Assembly (NCBI GenBank): GCA_019637435.1
Contig: JAHBVO010000003.1
Location: 248,001-312,000 of the forward strand
Direction of reading: 5' to 3'
Source: Candidatus Obscuribacterales bacterium
Lineage (GTDB): Bacteria; Cyanobacteriota; Vampirovibrionia; Obscuribacterales; Obscuribacteraceae
Length of the DNA: 64,000 bases
Of the stretch, positions 60,577 to 64,000 are shown piece by piece (positions within the stretch are counted from its first letter, which is position 1; each line of letters opens with the position of its first letter). Below the pieces are notes generated by a model that searched no databases, was not told the origin of the DNA, and saw nothing but the letters and a program-made list of their open reading frames with translations. A program made the position numbers and the translations under genes.

Positions 60577-60696
60577 CGTTGAAGGTTTCGGGAATGGACC
60601 AGATGGGCTGATCACCATAAGTCATGGTGAAAGTACGGTTTGGAAATTCAATATCCAAACGTAGAATGAAGACTCAGGTTGTGTTCGCAGTGAAAA

Positions 60697-62451
60697 ATGA
60701 AAGAAATAAATTCTGCCGCTACTGGCGGTTCAAATAGTCGGCCGTTTTCGCCCGAGAACGCGCAAGACCATATTCATATCGTCCCGGATTTCATGGATGA
60801 AACCGACCGCGCCTTGTTCCTCGAAGCGGCTCAGCAGAAAGCGAAGCCCTCGGATAAGACGCCGTCGGAAAAACGCTCGCCTAAGCATTTGCCTGCTCCC
60901 GAAATTCCGAATGAGAAGTTGCTACCCGGACCGAAAGGAAAAGGAGCGCCCGCGCCCATTGATAAGCCTCCTTCACCTCCGGCGGAAGTGCAGGGGGCGG
61001 TACCTCAAAATCCGGCTGACTGTGCGGCATCCAATGCTTATCTGGAGCTCTTGAACAAGGCGTATGATTATATGTATGAGCCTGACCGGCTTGGGGACTA
61101 CGATGCGCTCAAGTCGAAATACAATTGCCAGATCAAAAGTGTGGACGATGCGGTTAAGTATGCTGGAGAAGCGCTTGCTATAACGAAAGATCCGTACAAT
61201 TCCGTGTTTGATAAGAAACAGTCGGAAGGTCGAAGCGATGAATCGCGTGGTGTTTGGAAAGGGTTTGGTTTCAACTTCGCTTCAAAACAAGATGTAGAGA
61301 AGGCTGGCGCGGGTGCGTTCCCAAGCCCGCTGAAAGTGACCGGCGTTTTTGCCGGAAGTCCGGTGGAGAAGCAGGACATCAAACCTGGTGATTTCATCGT
61401 CGGAGTGAATCAGACGTCACTGAAAGGGAAGACGTTCGATGAGGCATACGCCCTCGTTAAGGCAGATGGCGCCAAGGTCTTCACTATCGCGCGTGATGGA
61501 AAGGAATTCGATGTGCCGGTGACTCCCGGTGATATTCCAATCCCTGCAGTGACCGAAAAGCGGCTTGACGACAACATCGCATATATAAACCTCAAGACGT
61601 TTGGACAGGCCACAACGGCGGAGCAACTTAAGAAAGCAGTTGAGAAGAACGTCAATGCTGATGGATTTATCATCGATCTCAGGCACAATCCCGGCGGTTT
61701 CTTTGATGAAGCAATCAAAGCTGCGTCTTTGTTCGTAAAGGATGGAACGGTTGTGACTGTTCGGGAGCGCATTCCTCCTGCACAAATTGCCGCGACGGGA
61801 AACGTGACGATTACACCGCCGCAAAACGTTGCGCCTGTCGATGCGATCTCAGTGCCCGGCGCAGCACCAGTCTTGCCGTCGGCGCTCGTGCCTGAAAAGC
61901 CTGTTGCGCGGGTTGAACCGCGGTTCAACTATCAGCACACCAGCTACGATTTGACCGCTACCGGTTTGAACAAGGTCATGACCAACGAGGGCACGCAAGA
62001 GAAGAACACAGAGGTCAGAGACCGCTTTCCGGATTTGGTGGATAAACCGACGGTGATTCTCGTCGATGCTGATTCCGCCTCGTCTTCAGAGGTGTTTACC
62101 GGCGCATTGAAAGACCACGGCGATGCGTATGTCGTTGGAACTCGCACATATGGCAAGGGAATCGGCCAGATGAACTTTTACGGAATGGCTGGTGGAAGCA
62201 CACTTCGCGTCACCAATTTCCATTACTTCAATCCTAGCGGACATTGGCCTGGTGACGCGGCTAGCAATCGCATCGGTATAATGCCCGATCAGCTCGTGCC
62301 GACTCAGCCGGGTGTAGAGCGGGGCTCCGAGCAAGACTTGCAACTGCAGGCTGGAATTGCGCAGATAAATAAAATGCTAGGGCGGGCACCAAAGGTAGTG
62401 GCGCCAGCTGTGCCCGGAGGTGTGGTTGCGCCCATTGAAAACCATCCGTAA
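60697..62451 (+). CDS. S41-family C-terminal processing peptidase without signal peptide
   Basis: A 584-residue protein: Pro-rich disordered N-terminus (1-100), helical segment (105-160), PDZ domain (about 183-285, 'VTGVFAGSPVEKQDIKPGDFIVGVNQ') and S41 protease core ('IAYINLKTFGQATTAEQLKKAV', 'GFIIDLRHNPGGFFDEAI', 'DADSASSSEVFTGALKDHG', 'TYGKGIGQ'). The predicted nucleophile is Ser462 and the base Lys487. Tsp/CtpA enzymes trim protein C-termini in the periplasm and carry a signal peptide. None is visible here. An insertion of about 70 residues (355-430) interrupts the core. Confidence 0.87.
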   Translation: MKEINSAATGGSNSRPFSPENAQDHIHIVPDFMDETDRALFLEAAQQKAKPSDKTPSEKRSPKHLPAPEIPNEKLLPGPKGKGAPAPIDKPPSPPAEVQGAVPQNPADCAASNAYLELLNKAYDYMYEPDRLGDYDALKSKYNCQIKSVDDAVKYAGEALAITKDPYNSVFDKKQSEGRSDESRGVWKGFGFNFASKQDVEKAGAGAFPSPLKVTGVFAGSPVEKQDIKPGDFIVGVNQTSLKGKTFDEAYALVKADGAKVFTIARDGKEFDVPVTPGDIPIPAVTEKRLDDNIAYINLKTFGQATTAEQLKKAVEKNVNADGFIIDLRHNPGGFFDEAIKAASLFVKDGTVVTVRERIPPAQIAATGNVTITPPQNVAPVDAISVPGAAPVLPSALVPEKPVARVEPRFNYQHTSYDLTATGLNKVMTNEGTQEKNTEVRDRFPDLVDKPTVILVDADSASSSEVFTGALKDHGDAYVVGTRTYGKGIGQMNFYGMAGGSTLRVTNFHYFNPSGHWPGDAASNRIGIMPDQLVPTQPGVERGSEQDLQLQAGIAQINKMLGRAPKVVAPAVPGGVVAPIENHP

Positions 62452-62527
62452 TGGGGCGGAGTGAAACGGTGTTCTCGATCTCAATTGTGTCTCGGGCGAG
62501 GTGCGGTGCGGGTTTCGCGACCGGTCG

Positions 62528-63256
62528 TCAACCCGTCTTCTTTGCGTTTGAAGGTTCGCGCTTGATTCCGAAATCTTCTTGATTGAGAACCTTGCCGTTC
62601 CACTTGTTGACGATGTAAACGACTGTTCCCGGTTTGACCAGCGAGTACAGTTGCAGAATGTCCTTATTGGAATGTCGCACGCAGCCATGACTTACGTCTT
62701 TGCGAATTTTGTTCGGAGCGTTTGTTCCGTGTAGAACGATTGCAAACTTGTTGAGGTTGATCTTCGCTACTCCCAGCCCGTTCCGCTTATCTTCTTTATA
62801 GGGCGGCACCGGCTTTTGTTTCGGGTCAATCGATTTTGGTGGTATCCACTCGGGATCCAATTCTTTTTTCGTCACCACGTATCTGCCTGGTGGCGTCGGA
62901 GTAGCGTCTTTGCCGATCGCGTTCGATAGTGTATAAATTCGGACTATTTCATCGCCCTGAAGTTGCAGAACGTGTGTGTAGTGACTGTGTTTATCGACGA
63001 CCACGACTACCGGCTCATAGGAGTGGTAGCCGTTTGTTTTCATTGTTGGTTTTAAAACATAATGGCCGTTTATGAACGGTGGAGGGCTCACCGCCTGTGG
63101 TGCCTTCTGTGTGGGTTTTGTCGATTGATTTGCGGCGGCAAGCTTTTGGTTCTGCGCTTGCGCTTGGTTCGCTTCGAATGGCGCCACCAGGGCTGCTGCG
63201 ATAGTAACACTCAGGGTAAGAAAACTGGCCGTCGTGGCGCGATAGAAACTCTGCAT
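62528..63256 (-). CDS. L,D-transpeptidase (YkuD family)
   Basis: A 242-residue exported protein: signal peptide (ends near QAQA, residue 34), a Gln/Lys/Pro linker, then a YkuD catalytic domain with 'VVVVDKHSHYTHVLQLQGDEIVRIYTLSNAIGKDATPTPPGRYVV', 'FAIVLHGTNAP' and the active-site 'SHGCVRHSNKDILQLY' (Cys nucleophile). It makes 3-3 peptidoglycan cross-links or attaches proteins to the wall, so the organism has peptidoglycan. It starts 3 bases after the stop of the M23 peptidase gene, so the two are one operon. Confidence 0.92.
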   Translation of the reverse strand: MQSFYRATTASFLTLSVTIAAALVAPFEANQAQAQNQKLAAANQSTKPTQKAPQAVSPPPFINGHYVLKPTMKTNGYHSYEPVVVVVDKHSHYTHVLQLQGDEIVRIYTLSNAIGKDATPTPPGRYVVTKKELDPEWIPPKSIDPKQKPVPPYKEDKRNGLGVAKINLNKFAIVLHGTNAPNKIRKDVSHGCVRHSNKDILQLYSLVKPGTVVYIVNKWNGKVLNQEDFGIKREPSNAKKTG

Positions 63257-63259
63257 TGC

Positions 63260-63949
63260 TCACCTCGTTTTAAAGACCTCGTACGGGTCGAGAGCCGTGC
63301 CACGGAACACGCTGTCTTGTGGACCCAAGGTACTTATAGCAAAATGCAAATGAGGTGTGTTCGGAGGCGCGTTTCCGCTTGTGCCGACATAGCCAATAAC
63401 CTGTCCCGCCTTGATTTCATCGCCTTGCTTAATGCCGTCGTCATAGCGTTCGAGGTGTGCGTAATAGTAGACGTACTTGCCACTTTTATCCTTCTGGTAA
63501 ATCGTCAAGCCGCCGTTCTTGCTTTCGAAGAGGCGCTCGACCGTTCCGTCTTCTACGGCATGAATAGGGGTGTTTCGTGGCGCAACCAAATCGATTGCTT
63601 CGTGCATATGTCCGACGCGACCGAGATAGAAATTTCCTTTTACCTTCTCGATGTCTGCGCCATCGAGTGGAAGGCGCAGTTTCTTTCTTCGAAGTTCCGC
63701 GATGTGCGATTGCGTTTCCGCTGGTGTCATAACATCGGGTGCGACAGGAGGCATCTTGGACGCTGTCTTGATGGGCCTTTCCGGCGCGAGGGGAACCTCG
63801 TTTTTGTTGTGCGCGACGGACTTCGCATCCGTTTTTACTTTCAACGGCGGGCTGCCATCGCCCGCGTCTGCCGAAGAAGCGCATGTGAGCAGCATTGAGG
63901 CAGCCAGGGACAGTTTCACAAATAGAGGAAAACGGTTAGCCTTTTTCAT
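63260..63949 (-). CDS. Exported M23 peptidase (LytM type)
   Basis: A 229-residue protein: signal peptide (MKKANRFPLFVKLSLAASMLLTCASSADA), a proline-rich linker (30-95), then an M23 lysostaphin-type domain with 'GHMHEAIDLVAPRNTPIHAVEDGTV' (HxxxD), 'YYYAHLERYDDGIKQGDEIKAGQVIGYVGTSGNAPPNTPHLHFAI' (HxH). The zinc ligands are intact, so it should be an active endopeptidase on peptidoglycan cross-bridges. First gene of an operon with the L,D-transpeptidase: one enzyme cuts, the other re-links the wall. Confidence 0.92.
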   Translation of the reverse strand: MKKANRFPLFVKLSLAASMLLTCASSADAGDGSPPLKVKTDAKSVAHNKNEVPLAPERPIKTASKMPPVAPDVMTPAETQSHIAELRRKKLRLPLDGADIEKVKGNFYLGRVGHMHEAIDLVAPRNTPIHAVEDGTVERLFESKNGGLTIYQKDKSGKYVYYYAHLERYDDGIKQGDEIKAGQVIGYVGTSGNAPPNTPHLHFAISTLGPQDSVFRGTALDPYEVFKTR

Positions 63950-64000
63950 CTCACGCTCGTGGAAGAGTTACGCAAGACGAGACGGGGCAACCTGAATTTG

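Overview
The window is about 64 kb of bacterial chromosome at roughly 50-55% GC (estimated by eye). I see no rRNA, tRNA, CRISPR array, phage genes or transposase. The gene content is varied: housekeeping enzymes (PanC, MutL, a PPK2-type polyphosphate kinase, a PP2C phosphatase, RNase-J/CPSF-like MBL nuclease, rhomboid), cell-wall enzymes (L,D-transpeptidase, M23 peptidase), membrane-anchored Ser/Thr kinases and many lineage-specific membrane or repeat-rich proteins. This would suit a large-genome environmental bacterium such as Obscuribacterales (Vampirovibrionia/'Melainabacteria'). That assignment is a guess: no marker gene in the window proves it.

Layout. 1-5.3 kb: end of an HNH nuclease gene, a proline-iminopeptidase/HAD fusion, and a TPR + DUF1444 operon. 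5.3-8.7 kb: small membrane proteins, a BT1-type transporter and OsmC. 9-13.6 kb: a coiled-coil membrane protein, PPK2 and a dephospho-CoA-kinase-like domain fused to a membrane protein. 14.7-21 kb: DUF6941, a double retropepsin-like protein, PanC, a ketol-acid-reductoisomerase-like protein lacking two active-site residues, and an octopine-dehydrogenase-like protein. 21.8-28.7 kb: a tandem pair of unrecognised paralogues, PP2C and small membrane proteins. 29.7-40.7 kb: secreted and giant proteins (DUF900 hydrolase, TPR-PDZ, a 1,068-residue HExxH/HEAT protein), MutL and a creatininase-like protein. 41-53.8 kb: DUF4139, a lipoprotein, coiled-coil membrane proteins, a GH16-like protein, rhomboid and MBL nuclease. 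54.7-64 kb: a large unknown protein, a three-gene membrane kinase operon, an S41 protease, and L,D-transpeptidase + M23.

The most striking feature is not a gene. At least nine intergenic loci carry members of one repeat family. Full copies are about 225-245 bp, begin CTACTATA and end TATAGTAG, and contain a 22-bp imperfect palindrome flanked by stem arms that differ between copies yet stay self-complementary. Several loci have tandem or half-element duplications whose edges fall at the terminal TATAGTAG/CTACTATA. This looks like a MITE-like or REP-like element under selection for a hairpin. I do not recognise it as a described family.

Two gene styles alternate. One set is higher in GC with clear Shine-Dalgarno sites (for example 396-2003, 6500-7879, 10737-13576, 21782-24123, 41143-42612, 49960-53841). 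The other is lower in GC, and several of its members lack an evident Shine-Dalgarno. Most repeat loci sit at junctions between the two. Start codons were adjusted from the longest frame wherever a ribosome binding site or signal peptide argued for an internal start.
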